64,000 nucleotides of DNA from Cotesia glomerata. Its lineage: Eukaryota; Arthropoda; Insecta; Hymenoptera; Braconidae. Numbering within the stretch: position 1 is the first letter of the stretch; each line of letters starts with the position of its first letter. The stretch covers positions 1,612,001 through 1,676,000 of the forward strand of contig NC_058162.1 of the NCBI RefSeq assembly GCF_020080835.1, in the 5' to 3' direction. This document shows positions 12,801-23,947 of this stretch, piece by piece. A program made the translations under genes and the position numbers. Under the pieces are notes generated by a model, which did no database searches, was not told where the DNA came from, and saw only the letters and a program-made list of their open reading frames with translations.

Positions 12801-13114
12801 ATATGAAGAGCACAGTTGAGGATGATAAGCTTAAAGATAAAATCAGCGCTGCTGACAAACAAACTGTTCTTGATAAATGCAATGAAATTATCAAGTGGCT
12901 CGATGCTAACCAGCTGGCTGAGAAGGAGGAGTACGAGCACAAACAAAAGGAACTGGAGAATATTTGTAATCCGATTGTTACTAAGTTGTACCAGGGAGCT
13001 GGTGGTATGCCTGGAGGTATGCCCGGTGGTATGCCTGGAGGCATGCCTGGCGCTGGAGCCGCTCCCGGAGGACCTGGAGCTGGATCTGGACCTACCATTG
13101 AAGAGGTCGACTAA
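9832..13114 (+). CDS. Hsc70-4: Heat shock 70 kDa cognate protein 4 (cytosolic Hsc70), 3 coding exons, 651 aa
   Basis: Cytosolic ATP-dependent chaperone, orthologue of fly Hsc70-4 / HSPA8. Coding exons are 9832-9881, 9990-10144 and 11364-13114; phases 2 and 1 join correctly. A 5' UTR intron (9687-9823) is also supported by donor and acceptor. All three Hsp70 signatures are present: IDLGTTYS near residue 10, IFDLGGGTFDVSIL, and [20 protein letters not shown]. The C-terminus has GGMP repeats followed by EEVD, the CHIP/HOP-binding tail of cytosolic forms. Length equals the fly protein. Exon 3 is much richer in G+C than its surroundings and alternates between GC-rich and AT-rich codon stretches. 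Intron 2 carries a three-module Helitron. Antisense open frames over exon 3 are coding shadows. Confidence 0.98.
10293..11248 (-). mobile_element. Helitron copy 3 (three modules)
   Basis: The minus-strand 5' end is TCTATATTATTAAATTTG at 11248 and the 3' end is ...GTTGCTAG at 10296-10293. Flanking host bases are A and T. Three tandem modules lie at about 10388-10580, 10660-10850 and 10925-11100. It is inside intron 2 of Hsc70-4. Confidence 0.85.
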
Positions 13115-13259
13115 TTGCATTGATGGAATGGGTTTTGCTATTTTAAAATTACGAACAGTAAAGTTTAAATTGTTTTTTGTATTTATTTGGTCACTACACT
13201 GCCTATTCAGGTGTTGATATATTTCCAGTCATTACAGTTTTGAAATGAATTGAAGTTGA

Positions 13260-13265
13260 AATAAA
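13260..13265 (+). promoter_or_regulatory. Poly(A) signal AATAAA of Hsc70-4
   Basis: Canonical hexamer about 145 bp after the Hsc70-4 stop codon, the first AATAAA downstream of it. Confidence 0.65.
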
Positions 13266-13412
13266 CAAACGTCACAGAGTTAAATATGGAGTTTTGTTTG
13301 TAATGTCCTTTATCACCTGATCCTTGTAATTTATTATTTTATTGAATAATTATTTGATAAGTAATTTTAATATAGATTGACTTTTAATTGGTTAATTAAT
13401 TATTAATTTAAA

Positions 13413-13610
13413 CTTGCAACCTAGTCACTGTGATTGCCGTGATTTATGAACTATAGAGAATTAAAATTTTGCATTATTAAATAATGAATTTTGTTAAATT
13501 GCAGTGTACTTTCTTGAATATTGATGTTTTTAAAGATGTAAGCTCATCCCGATGATACACTCATCAAGAGCTTTCATTTGAGTACCCACATGCATTTTCA
13601 TATATTTTTC

Positions 13611-13675
<65 letters not shown>

Positions 13676-14073
13676 AATATATAAAAATATGAAAAATTGA
13701 TGTGGGTACTCAAATGAAAGGTTTTGATGAGTGTAACATCGAAATGAGCTTATATCTTTAAAAATGTCAATAGTTCTCAAGATACAAGATCATTTCTTAA
13801 TTATTGATATTTTTTAAGATATAAACTCATTCTGATGTTACACTCATCAAGAGCTTTCATTTGAGTACCCACATCAATTTTTCATATTTTTATATATTTG
13901 TATACATGTATATATGAAAAATGTATGAAAATGCATGTGGGTACTCACATGAAAGCTCTTGATGAGTGTATCATCGGGATGAGCTTATATCTTTAAAAAT
14001 GTCAATATTTCACGAGATACAAGGTCGTTTCTTAATTATGTACCTAGATATCTCTATTCTCTTAATACTATAG
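13413..14073 (-). mobile_element. Helitron copy 4 (two modules)
   Basis: Two palindromic modules; the first has a long (AT)n loop (13619-13664). The 3' end is shortened (GACTAGGTTGCAAG) and the 5' end reads TATAGTATTAAGAG, a diverged TCTATATTATTAAGAG. It lies between Hsc70-4 and RNF10. Confidence 0.75.
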
Positions 14074-14530
14074 GTAATTTAAGATTAAAAATTTTTAGGA
14101 TCAAGAATTACGTAAAATATTCTTTATATAATCGGCATTTTTTTTTTTATTTAATTCAATTAATCCATTCAACTTAATTATAATTAAATGATAAAGTACA
14201 TTGATCTTTATGTAATAAAAATTATTTTTAATTTAAATAAAATAATCCATAGCTTTGTATCTTTTCATGGTACTTTATTAATTCAATAATCATTAATGTT
14301 TACATATTTCTTTAAAACATAATTACTAATATTCACCTTGTATATTTTTAATGTAATTTATGAAAACTTAAGCAGTATACTTTAAAATAATTTTTTTTTG
14401 TTTTTTAATGTCTAAATTTATAATCAAGAATTGCCAATGGTATCTAAAAATAAAGAAAAAAAAATCAAAGGAGCATTAAGGATTAGTGTATCGATTATTC
14501 AATAAATTGTAAATAAAAATAATAAATAAA
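14074..14530. other. RNF10 3' UTR and flank
   Basis: AT-rich, no gene seen. It holds the 3' UTR of RNF10 on the minus strand. Confidence 0.5.
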
Positions 14531-17500
14531 TTAAGAGTCTCGATTCATTCCAGAAGCAAAGAGCACAGTTTGTTTTCCTCGCTTTTTCTTTTTAGTTTTT
14601 CGCGACCCAAACTCTTCATTTCCACCAGTAGTGTCAAGTAGCTCCGATTGTTTCAGCGCTTGTGCAAGAACATCACCCAAGCTCTGATTCTGGATTGTCA
14701 TGTCAGTATAATCGTCCTCATTAGAAACAACAACTTTTCGTTGATAAATTTCGGATTCTGAATTTTTTGATGATCTTTGCACGTTAACAGACGGCCAATT
14801 ATTGGATGTCAGGGCTTCACTTCGCAACATCTGTGCGAAAGAGGGGCCAGCTTCACACTGTGCTTCCTCCATGGAAATCTGTTGAGTTGCAATTATATCG
14901 TCCTCAAATAAACTGTGAGTTGGACTGCTAGCGATGCTTAATGCTTCTATGGACTCCAGCGGTGATGAAATATTTAAACTAAGAAATTAATAACATTTTA
15001 AATATTATTAAATAAAATAATAATAATAAATAATAAATAAAAAATTAATAAATAAAATAAATCAATATTAATAAAATAAAAATTAATAAAAAAATTAACA
15101 ACATTATTGATGCAATAAAAAATAAAAAATTAACAAAAATAGTTATGCTTATACCTTGAAGACGTTGATTCTGGATGCCACTCTGGAAAATGTTCATGTG
15201 AACCAATCTGAACATTCGGAGTTGGATATTTTCCCATTCGTTTATTTTCTTCAACAGTGATTTTCTTCTCACGTCTTTTTTCTTCACGCTCACGGCGATG
15301 CCGACGGGTTTTTCTGCCTTCAATCTGATCGTAAAAGATACCAAGTATTTCGGATGATATTAGTGGTGTTTTCATTTCTATTTCAACGATATCGAATGAG
15401 CATGTTAGTGGCAGATGACATAGATAACGCATTCGTTTACGTAAATCTTCAGTGAAGCTTCCAGATTCTCTTTCAAGAAGCTTGCCTTCAATCAAATGTG
15501 GACTGTTTTCTAGATTGCCATATTGCATCTCTAGCATTCGAACATTCATTGCATGAAGATATACATGCTGACCATCTTCCGCTGTAAGAATGTCATTTAT
15601 CATTATAAACAAAAATTAATTATAATTAAAAAATAATTATAAATTTTACAATTATTAAAAAAAAAAAATTTTAATTAACATACCTTGATAAAAGTAAAAA
15701 TATTTTGATAAATTTTGGTTATTTTGAGAATGATTAGAAACTTGGTCAACATCTTTATCATTCTCCAAAGTAAAATTACCGTCAATAGGATTTTCGTCTT
15801 GATTTTCATTCATCTTTTTCAAGTTATTAATTTCTTGTTTTTGAATTTCAACTTTTTCTACTTCGATCAAACTTTTCTTTTTATCATCCTGTAAAATAAA
15901 AATAATTATTTTTTGTTCAACATATTTTTATGTAAACCAAAATATAACAATTTACCTGCTTCGAAACAATTTCTTCTCTTAAGGCAAGTTCATTAAGCGC
16001 TTGTTCAATGAAACAGCATTCAGAACTCTGTGGATCGTCCATTAATTCAATTTCAAGTTGCAATTTCTCGAGTTGTATCATTTCCAAGATATCCTTAGAA
16101 TCAGCTAGCAATAATTTTGAGTAAATTTGATTTGATGGATGTTTAGAGGCAGAAAAAAATGTAACTGGGTCCAAAGTTTCATTTTCACCAACTGGTATTG
16201 CCAATAAAGAGCCACGTTTACGACGCATTAAACGAAGTTTTACAGTATCACCGATGTTTACTAGATTATGAGTTACTTGAACAACACTTTTAAGATCTGA
16301 CTTGTGTATAGATTCATCGCAAATTGGGCATTTGCGCCATGATTTATCGGAGAGTGAGAGATAGTGGAGAATACATGGCCAACAGTAAACATGTCCACAT
16401 CGTGTCATTTTTCCTGCAGATGGATAGTGCAAGCAAATGGGACAGGAGAGATTTTCTGATGTTTGTACTTTCTACAAGAGAAAAATTTTTATTAAAAAAA
16501 AATTATTAGCAAGAAAATAAATATATAAATATATTTATTACAATTTGCTCTATCAGGTCCCAATCCACCAAAGTATCTGGGTCAATCAGATGAATCGAAT
16601 AATTCCCGCTGCAGTTCACCACAAATTGACAGCTATAAATAAAAGATAATATTGTATAAACGATTGTGTAATAATTAAGAGAAAATTTTTTAATTAAAAC
16701 TTATCTGTGAATTATTTGATACAATATCAAATTAAATTATTGATACTAACATACGCCAAATATTTTTATGTTGTAGTAAAAATTCAAATTATTAAAATTA
16801 AATTAAAAAAAAAATTATTTATTATTTTTAAATTAAAATATTACTTACTTAGCTTGGAGAAATAATTCTTTATTATATTTATGTCGCTGAACAGGTGGTA
16901 ACCAACGATTGCTGTTATTATAATTCTTCGACGACCTTCCATAGTTGCAGCGATTTTCACGTGGTTCATAGTGAAAGTTTAACAGATGATTCAAATTCTG
17001 TTTTTTACTTCCTGGGGTCATAACCGAGCCCATCTCGGCCATTTCATCATTACCTACCTATTAGATAATATATTATCAATACTTACATATACCTACATAT
17101 TAAGATAAAAATTTGAATAAATGTGTAATAACACTGAAGTTAGCCGACGTTTTTAATTTTTTTTAATTATTAAATTAGAACTAAAAAATATTTTTTTAAA
17201 ATTGCACTTACAGTTTATCAAGTTTTTTACAAATGTAATTTTTTTTTCATTATTTTGTTATCATTTTTTCAATAAAAAAAAAATTTTTTTAATTTTTAGA
17301 TGGCTAATTTAATTTTCATAAACGTGTAATATTATTAATGAAAAGTAATTTAGCAGATATTTAATAATTTTACGAATTTTTGTAACAAATTATGGCAAAA
17401 AAAAATTAAAAAAAAAATGAAATGGAAAAATTAAAAAAAATTCAATTTTTAATTCAGATGACTATAATTTTTTACTATTTATTAAATTAGAATTAAAAAA

Positions 17501-18062
17501 TATTTTTTAAAAATTGTATTTACAGTTTTTCAAGTTTTTTACGAATGAAATTTTTTTTTTAATTTTTTTTGTAACAATTTTTTCAATAAAAAAAATTCTA
17601 AAAATTTTTAGATGTCGGCTAACTTAATTTTCATCAAGTGACTGCTAAATTTTAATATAATTTATTAAAATTATAAAAACCTTGGAATTCTCCTTTGCAC
17701 TGCCATAATATTGTCCTTTAGGTTTTGGTCTCTTATCAAAAGCTCTTGCCTTTTGCACACTTGACTTTCTAGGTTGTTCATTTTTCGAATAATTATTTGC
17801 TCCAGTTGATTCTCGTTTCTTAGAGGTCTTTGGGAAGACTTTACCATTGGCGACATCTACGAATTAACAAATAAATAATTTAAGCCATTACACAATTGTT
17901 ATCAGGGTGATTACGATAAATAAAGTGATTTGTTAATAATAATAATAATAATAAATTTTAGCACAAGATTATTTAGCAATGCATACCTTGACTTTTTTTA
18001 GAATCAGTAGCAGCGCCCTTGTTGCCAGAGGGCGGCGTGTTGTATCTCGACTTTTTGTCCAT
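14531..18062 (-). CDS. RNF10: RING finger protein 10, E3 ubiquitin ligase, 8 exons, 715 aa
   Basis: Orthologue of RNF10, a RING E3 that in vertebrates and yeast monoubiquitinates 40S ribosomal proteins uS3/uS5 on stalled ribosomes (family knowledge). Exons 5' to 3': 18062-17987, 17856-17681, 17057-16849, 16632-16542, 16471-15956, 15888-15684, 15581-15155, 14978-14531. All phases join. The donor after exon 2 is GTTTTT, weak. The RING is C3HC4: C194-C197, C209, H211, C214-C217, C232-C235, followed by HKSDLKSVV. Other RNF10 blocks are NLNHLLNFHYEPR, YNKELFLQA, DPDTLVDWDLIEQI, YFYFYQAEDGQHVYLHAMNV and a basic RRHRREREEKRREKK stretch. The C-terminal exon is acidic/serine-rich and ends with a lysine cluster. 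It shares an upstream region with B3GLCT. Confidence 0.95.
15001..15110. repeat. AATA-type low-complexity tract in RNF10 intron 7
   Basis: Degenerate AATAAATAATAA/AAAATTAATAAA repeats fill most of intron 7 (14979-15154). Confidence 0.5.
17130..17660. repeat. Cluster of family B and C MITEs with B nested in C
   Basis: 17130-17320 is a family B copy (GTTAGCCGACGT ... GATGGCTAATTTAATTTTCA). A family C copy starts at about 17338 (AAAGTAATTTAGCAGATATT). It is interrupted at about 17457-17634 by a second family B copy, and the C end resumes at CAAGTGACTGCTAAATTT. All lie in RNF10 intron 2. Confidence 0.65.
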
Positions 18063-18921
18063 GATAAAATATGGCCTTCAGGCCAATTAAATACGTAGTA
18101 GAATTACAAATAGAGATAAGCTCTTCTCCAAAGGGAGAAACGGTAATTAGCTGCAAACCCTTCATTGTTTCAATAAGCCATGTTCGATTGTCGAGTTACG
18201 AATTATCACGACCTTCGTCGATTATTTTCAATAACAGCAAATATGCTGACACACAAAATAAACTTTTAAATAATTAGAAACACACAACGGATTATATCCG
18301 CTCTTATGATAGTCTTTTCACCTCCTTTTGATTTTTATTTATCACGTTTTGTCGCCAATGACGACGATCTCACGTCGAAAATATTATCCCGTCGCTGTGA
18401 CGGCGACGGATTTACTGATCTAATTTAACAACCTAAGTCAGTCAGCTGTTTAAAATTTCACTTTTTTTTTAAATAAAAATTCTATTATTTAGTTTATTAT
18501 TATTATTAAATAAATAAAAAACATTACCTAAAACCTGAGCTTGATATATAAATATAACAATATTATTTTATATTTATAAAAACACAATTTAATACACTAA
18601 AAATATAAGTTTACTTGACTCCGGTATTAGTCCTAATAAAACAAATATGGCTGACCTAAATTGTCATTTATTTTTGTGCCATAAATTAAATTTATTACTA
18701 ATTATTTCTTTTAATAAATTTTCAACTTGTTAAAACATAAAATATTCTAAAAATTAAATTTTTAGAATTGTAAATATACACAAAGGCACTATTTATTAAT
18801 ATCAACAACTCTATGACAAATATTTAATTAAAAGACTACTAGCGCCACCTGCAAGGTGTCAGCTTTTATAAACTACGTCACTGTTATTATTATTGTTACA
18901 AATACAAACTGTTTTTTTTAC
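18063..18921. promoter_or_regulatory. Shared upstream region of RNF10 (-) and B3GLCT (+)
   Basis: The two start codons are 859 bp apart, head to head. The RNF10-proximal half has a CG-rich patch at about 18350-18415 with a near-palindrome GTCGCTGTGACGGCGAC. The rest is AT-rich. No TATA box is evident for either gene. The open frame at 18071-18277 has no family resemblance. Confidence 0.5.
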
Positions 18922-21410
18922 ATGACATTCGAAATGTTTATTATTGCACTTTGTTTATTTTTTTTTATTTCTCCTTCTTCTTCATTAAGTAAGTATTTAT
19001 TTGACATAAATTTAAATAAAATAGTTAATTTAATTAATTAACATTTTTTTTTTTATTTTAGAATCTTCAGATATTATTATTACAATTTTGAGTCAACCTG
19101 ATGAGTATCATGTTGCTCATGCTGAATTATTAAAAAATAAAATTATCAAAGATGCAGAAGCTTTAGGTCAAGTAAGGAAGCTTATAATTATGTTATATAA
19201 AAATTAATTTAGTAGATATTTGATAATTTTAAAAATTTTCTTAACATAAATGGCAAAAAAATGACATCTAGAAATTTTAAAAAATTAAAAATGCAATTTT
19301 TAAAAATCACTTTTTGGAGCAAATTTTTTTGTTAAATAAAATAAAAAAATTATCAAGTGACTGAATTTAAATTACATTAAAGTTAGTAGTTACTTAATTA
19401 TTTTTTATTTTATTTTTAAACAAAAAATTTGTTCCAAAAAATTATTTTTAAAAAATTGCATTTTTAATTTTTTAAAATTTCTACATGTCAATTTTTTTGT
19501 GCCATAATTTATTTTTTAACAAAATTCTTAAAATTATCAAATATCTGCTAAATTAATTATCATGAATTTAATTTTATTTCTGTTAGAAAGCACCAGAGTT
19601 TATTTTAACTCATGAAGAACAAATAGATGGATCTTGGACATTTTTTCCATTAATCCCTAAACTTTCATCAAAATTCCCAGAAGCTAAATGGTTTATTTTC
19701 TGTTTAGAAAATACTGTCATAAAATTACCAGTTCTTTTAAATGTCCTGTCAAAGTTCGAAGTTTCTGAAGTGAGTAAACTCCTAAAATTTATCCTAATAA
19801 TTTTTACAACTATTTTTTTCGCCGCAGAACACTTGGATCAGTCATGTTTTATACGATGAAGAGCCAACAATAATCCATCATTTTGCAGATCACACTAAAA
19901 AATTCAAATATCCAAATCTAGCTTCAGGTTTTGCAATGACTAGTACTCTCCTCCACAATTTGGATAAAAGACTTTCAAAGGAAGGATTACCCAACGTCGA
20001 TTTTAGCATTGATGCATCTTATGAATTTTCTAGTTATATTTATAACAATGGCAAAGGGCCTCGCTTGACGCACTCCCCGGAATTCTGTATTTTTTTTACG
20101 GAAAATTGCGCTACGTATCCAAAGGGATTTCACGCTTGTGTCAGTTGATAAATGTTATTTTAAATTTATTTTAACAATAAATAATAACTTAGACAAATTG
20201 TAGACAAATTCTATATCGCAAGATGATATTTATGTGGCTGTCAAAACGTATGATAAAAATCATCTGGATAGAGTTCCTATAATAATGAAGACTTGGTTAA
20301 AAAATGTTAAGAATTTTGGACTGTACAGTAATGTAAAAGGTATATTTAATTACTTATATTATTTTTATATTAAATATTAATTTTAAAAAAATTTAATTAC
20401 AGATAAAAGTCTTCCAAATGTCCATGTAGTACCTGATACCAAAGAAGGGCACTGTAAAAAAACTTATGCTATTTTAAAGCATGCAAATTATGTATTGAAA
20501 AAAAATAGTTTTAATTGGCTGGTAGTTGCTGATGACGATACAATTTTTAGGTAATTTAATTTCCTAGTAAAAATATTAATCACATGAGTAATTTAATTTA
20601 TTTCCGGTATACATTTTATGTACATTGTGGGTTATTATTATTATAATTTTTATTTTACAATAATTTTAATGAAATAATATGAATTTTTCATAACTTCAAG
20701 ATTTTTTCCGGGTCTATTTTTTCCAGTCTATTATTTCCGATTAGCATATTCTATAGAGGCGCATGACACCTGTGCATAGATACCAGAAAAATATAATAAT
20801 ATTTAATAATGTATACATCAAGTTAAACAATAATTATCTAATGCAATGTAAAAAGTATAAAATATTTCTACGACTAATTATACAATAATTATAAAAATTA
20901 CTTTTTACAACAGTATTGCACGGCTACTGCGGGTTCTCACTTGTTATAATCCAAAGAAATCAATTGCCTTAGGAGAACGTTATGGATACCGTACTATTCG
21001 AGATACTGGGTATGATTATTTAACAGGTGGTGCAGGTTTAGTTTTGTCATCATCTCTTGTAGAAAAAATAATTAATTCACCAAGTTGTAAATGTCCTACT
21101 GCGTCTACACCGGATGATATGTTTCTCTTTGGAATTTGTTTAAATAATATAGAAGGACAAATTATCCACTCACCATTATTTCACCAAGTATGATTATTGA
21201 TTAAAAATAAATTTTTCCTAAGCTCTGAAAATAATAATTTTTTTTTTTTTACAGGCAAGACCTTCAGATTACGCTAGAAATTACCTTGCTTTTCAGGAAC
21301 CTGTGTCATTTCACAAGTTTTGGATGATTGATCCTCTTGAAGTGTATGATCAATGGTTTAGTGATGCAGATAGCACATTAGAATCAAAATGGAAACACAC
21401 GGAGTTGTGA
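18922..21410 (+). CDS. B3GLCT: Beta-1,3-glucosyltransferase acting on O-fucose (B3GLCT), 8 exons, 461 aa
   Basis: ER enzyme that adds glucose to O-linked fucose on thrombospondin type 1 repeats (family knowledge). Exons: 18922-18988, 19062-19171, 19587-19769, 19828-20139, 20204-20339, 20403-20550, 20914-21187, 21255-21410. All phases join. The donor after exon 4 is GTCAGT, less usual. The start was chosen because it opens a signal peptide (MTFEMFIIALCLFFFISPSS). The C-terminal half is a fringe-like GT31 domain: the DDD metal motif at residues 313-315, then LGERYGY, YLTGGAGLV, TPDDM, SPLFHQARP and VSFHKFW. The last four residues, HTEL, fit a KDEL-like ER retrieval signal, as in vertebrate orthologues. 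It ends convergent with malate synthase. Confidence 0.94.
19199..19562. repeat. Two inverted family C MITEs forming B3GLCT intron 2
   Basis: 19199-19378 runs C-forward (AATTTAGTAGATATTTGATAA ... CAAGTGACTGAATTTAAATT). 19376-19562 is the reverse orientation (TTAAAGTTAGTAGTTACTT ... TATCTGCTAAATTAATT). Together they make up nearly all of the 415-nt intron 19172-19586. Confidence 0.7.
20620..20860 (-). mobile_element. Non-LTR retrotransposon 3'-end remnant
   Basis: CTATAGAGGCGCATGACACC and CTGTGCATAGAT (20749-20785) match, with few changes, the sequence at 53204-53238, which is joined to an ATTT repeat. That arrangement resembles a minus-strand LINE 3' UTR. It lies in B3GLCT intron 6 (20551-20913). 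Confidence 0.45.
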
Positions 21411-21411
21411 T

Positions 21412-21451
<40 letters not shown>

Positions 21452-21830
21452 CAATTAAGTTATTGACACTTGCAATTTTATTTTAATTAAAAAAAAAAAA
21501 AAAACAAATCAACTCTAATAAATTAATAAATATAATTTCTGAATTATAAATTTCAAGATAATTGTTTTTTTTTTTTTTTTTAATATTTTTTTAATTAGAA
21601 TAAAATTGCAAGTATCAAATAATTAGGCCAGTGTCAATAACTGGGTCTTTTACCTTAAGTAATATTGAAACTTAAAATAATTTATTATGAAATTACTTAA
21701 GAGAAAACACCGTCAAGTACATAATTAATATTATTTTTATTGCCATTTTTGTTACAATTAATTATACAAGTAAACATTTAAATTTGATAGGTTGATATTT
21801 CTACAAAAAAATATTAAAATAAAAAAAAAA
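21411..21830. other. Convergent 3' flanks of B3GLCT and malate synthase
   Basis: Long T and A homopolymer runs (21412-21442, 21488-21504, 21565-21580). A hairpin MITE occupies 21456-21657 with the end CCAGTGTCAATAACTGGG and TCTTTTACCTTA. That is the same family as 34842-35068, with its left terminus missing. Confidence 0.6.
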
Positions 21831-23525
21831 TTACAAACGTGAATGAATTTTTTTAAATGGATATGCATTATACAAATAAGTCGTGATAAATTCAGGAAAT
21901 TCATAAGAATTAATTAAACCAAAAAACAGATCTGTTGCTAAAATAAGTTTCTTCTTTACATCACCATTTTTTTCAGATTCAATTAAAAGATTCTCAAGAA
22001 TTTCTTTAGCAAAATAATGAACCATTTTTCTGGTAACAACTACATTATCAAAACTCTCTAATCTCGTTGAGTGTCTTATCCACTGCCAGATTTGTGACCT
22101 TGATATTTCAGCAGTAGCCGAATCTTCAACTGAACTTCGATGAATAAAGTGTCCCTTACCATTGAGCCAGTTGTAAATAAACAAAATAGAAACACAAATA
22201 TTGTGTTTCAGTCCTTCAATAGTAACCCCGCCTTTTGGAAGAGTTAACAAATCTTCTTTAGTAATTTCCTTCAAACTACAATAATTAATCTGATTATTTT
22301 CATTAAACTTATCACCTTTTTTCCACAGATCTTTTATTGCAGGAATAAGAGATAAATCATAAATCAAAAAACCATCAATGCCTTCTTGAATTTCCATCAA
22401 TTTACTCTCCAAGATATTGTTTAATAAATTCTGATAGTCTTCAGAGATATTTTTTTGTAAGTACCTAGCAATCATTCCACCAGTCGCATGAGTTCCTCTT
22501 TTATGACAAGTTTTAATTACAAGCTGTAAATATTTTTTCAGAAAAGGTTGATTCATATTTACAAATTTATTCCTATCCGGAATAACAAATGACCCATTAT
22601 TAGCAAATTTAGAAATAATTGACGCAGCATAGTCCCAAATTCCGCAATTCAGACCAAGAGAGTGATCTTTAAGTTCGTATAAAATTCTTTCTATTTCAAA
22701 AATGGCTAAAATATTTTCAATAAGCACACAGGCTTTAATTGAACCGTAAGGAAGTTCAAGTTTATTTTCGCTCCAGGAAAAAATATCATTCCAGAGTTTA
22801 GCCTCTTGATAACTCTCAATTTTAGAAAGATAAAAACAAGGTCCGCTGTTTGATTGCTGGAGTTTTTTACCATTATGAAAAATTAGTAATGCAAAGTCAA
22901 ATAATGAACCGGGAATGGATTTTCCATTGATGCTAAAATTGTCCTCCATCATATTCCAAGCTCGAGGTCTTAGCATCAAAATAGGTGCTTGAGAAACATC
23001 AGGGAGTTCTGGAACGAGATTGTGGACTGCTTTGTAAACATTATGAAGGCCGTAAATTTGATTGAACCATGTGGGACAGTGTCCATCGTCAAAATCAACC
23101 TGGATTCCTTGGACATCAGCACACATTGCTGCACTAAAGTGCTCTAAATTACTTGGGCTTACATCTCCTAAATCCAAACGGCGATTGCTCAAACGATCAC
23201 TTACTGGAGCCACTTTCCAATCATCAGTAATCGGTTTTAAAAATTTTAAAGATTTTTTAAGACTTGTTTGCTGGAATTTTCGTTTAAGTCTACTGCTGTA
23301 AAGATTATTGATGCCGTCTTCAAACTCGATAATTAGGTCTACTATAAATTCTACGGCTTCACGGGTTAGTAGCTGGTTGAATTCTTTTTCCAATCCTTTG
23401 GGCCAAGCACTTATAAATACATCTTTTATTTTAGAATTCCGAAATTTTGTTGTTGTTAATAATGAATTATTATCACTGATTTTAGTTTCTGCTTGAGAAA
23501 TTAACGATAAATATTGCGCGTCCAT
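21831..23525 (-). CDS. Malate synthase, intronless, peroxisomal, 564 aa
   Basis: Condenses glyoxylate with acetyl-CoA to malate (glyoxylate shunt). It is a single open frame with no introns, unlike every other complete gene here. It has malate synthase A blocks: LRPRAWNMMEDN (184-195), PGSLFDFALLIFHN (205-218), GPCFYLSKIES, CVLIENILAIFEIERILYEL, GLNCGIWDYAASII, HKRGTHATGGMIA, and VEDSATAEISRSQIWQWIRH (466-485). The residues expected for catalysis are kept: Arg in RPR (186/188), Glu270 and Asp298 as Mg ligands, and Asp468 as catalytic base. The usual DGTWVAHP block is altered to DGFLIYDLSLIP. The C-terminus SRL is a type 1 peroxisomal signal. Base composition matches its neighbours. The start ATG is the first Met and gives the family's usual N-terminus length. 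Isocitrate lyase, its usual partner, is not in the window. Confidence 0.95.
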   Translation of the reverse strand: MDAQYLSLISQAETKISDNNSLLTTTKFRNSKIKDVFISAWPKGLEKEFNQLLTREAVEFIVDLIIEFEDGINNLYSSRLKRKFQQTSLKKSLKFLKPITDDWKVAPVSDRLSNRRLDLGDVSPSNLEHFSAAMCADVQGIQVDFDDGHCPTWFNQIYGLHNVYKAVHNLVPELPDVSQAPILMLRPRAWNMMEDNFSINGKSIPGSLFDFALLIFHNGKKLQQSNSGPCFYLSKIESYQEAKLWNDIFSWSENKLELPYGSIKACVLIENILAIFEIERILYELKDHSLGLNCGIWDYAASIISKFANNGSFVIPDRNKFVNMNQPFLKKYLQLVIKTCHKRGTHATGGMIARYLQKNISEDYQNLLNNILESKLMEIQEGIDGFLIYDLSLIPAIKDLWKKGDKFNENNQINYCSLKEITKEDLLTLPKGGVTIEGLKHNICVSILFIYNWLNGKGHFIHRSSVEDSATAEISRSQIWQWIRHSTRLESFDNVVVTRKMVHYFAKEILENLLIESEKNGDVKKKLILATDLFFGLINSYEFPEFITTYLYNAYPFKKIHSRL

Positions 23526-23947
23526 AGTATAGTCTTATCTTGTTAGATACTTAATTAAATTATTTGGCTTCTAAAAAGTATACGGAACTGTGCTTGCATG
23601 AGACTTAAAGTTATTCTACAATATATTTCAGGTTTAATTATATTCACTATCTTTTTTTTTTCTTTGTTAATACAGTCAGAGTAAAGCCAAAGATCACTTG
23701 TTTCTTATCTTATTCTTGCTTTACTTTGTTTTTTATCAAGCAGTAAATATTTTTTAGAATTCTACTAGCTAAAAATAACTCAAGTTTATAATTATTATTT
23801 ACAAATATGAATTTTTTTGTTCCATTCAATTAAATTTTACAATTTAATTACAGAAATTGATAAAATAAAATATTTATTCTTTATTTAATTAATTTTAAAT
23901 AATTAAAAAAATTATAAAAGTAAAAAACTGTAATTTTTTTTTTATCG
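23526..23947. promoter_or_regulatory. Upstream region of malate synthase
   Basis: AT-rich flank between the malate synthase start and Helitron copy 5. No TATA box or other recognisable element could be assigned. Confidence 0.35.

Noticed and set aside
12623..13120. Long antisense open frames over Hsc70-4 (165 aa and others)
   Set aside because: They mirror the GC-rich sense codons of a strongly conserved gene and have no domain of their own.
17671..17856. Frame starting MSPMVKSSQRPLRNE in RNF10 exon 2
   Set aside because: The correct frame, set by the one-base carry-over from exon 1, reads DVANGKVFPKTSKK and joins exon 3 in phase.
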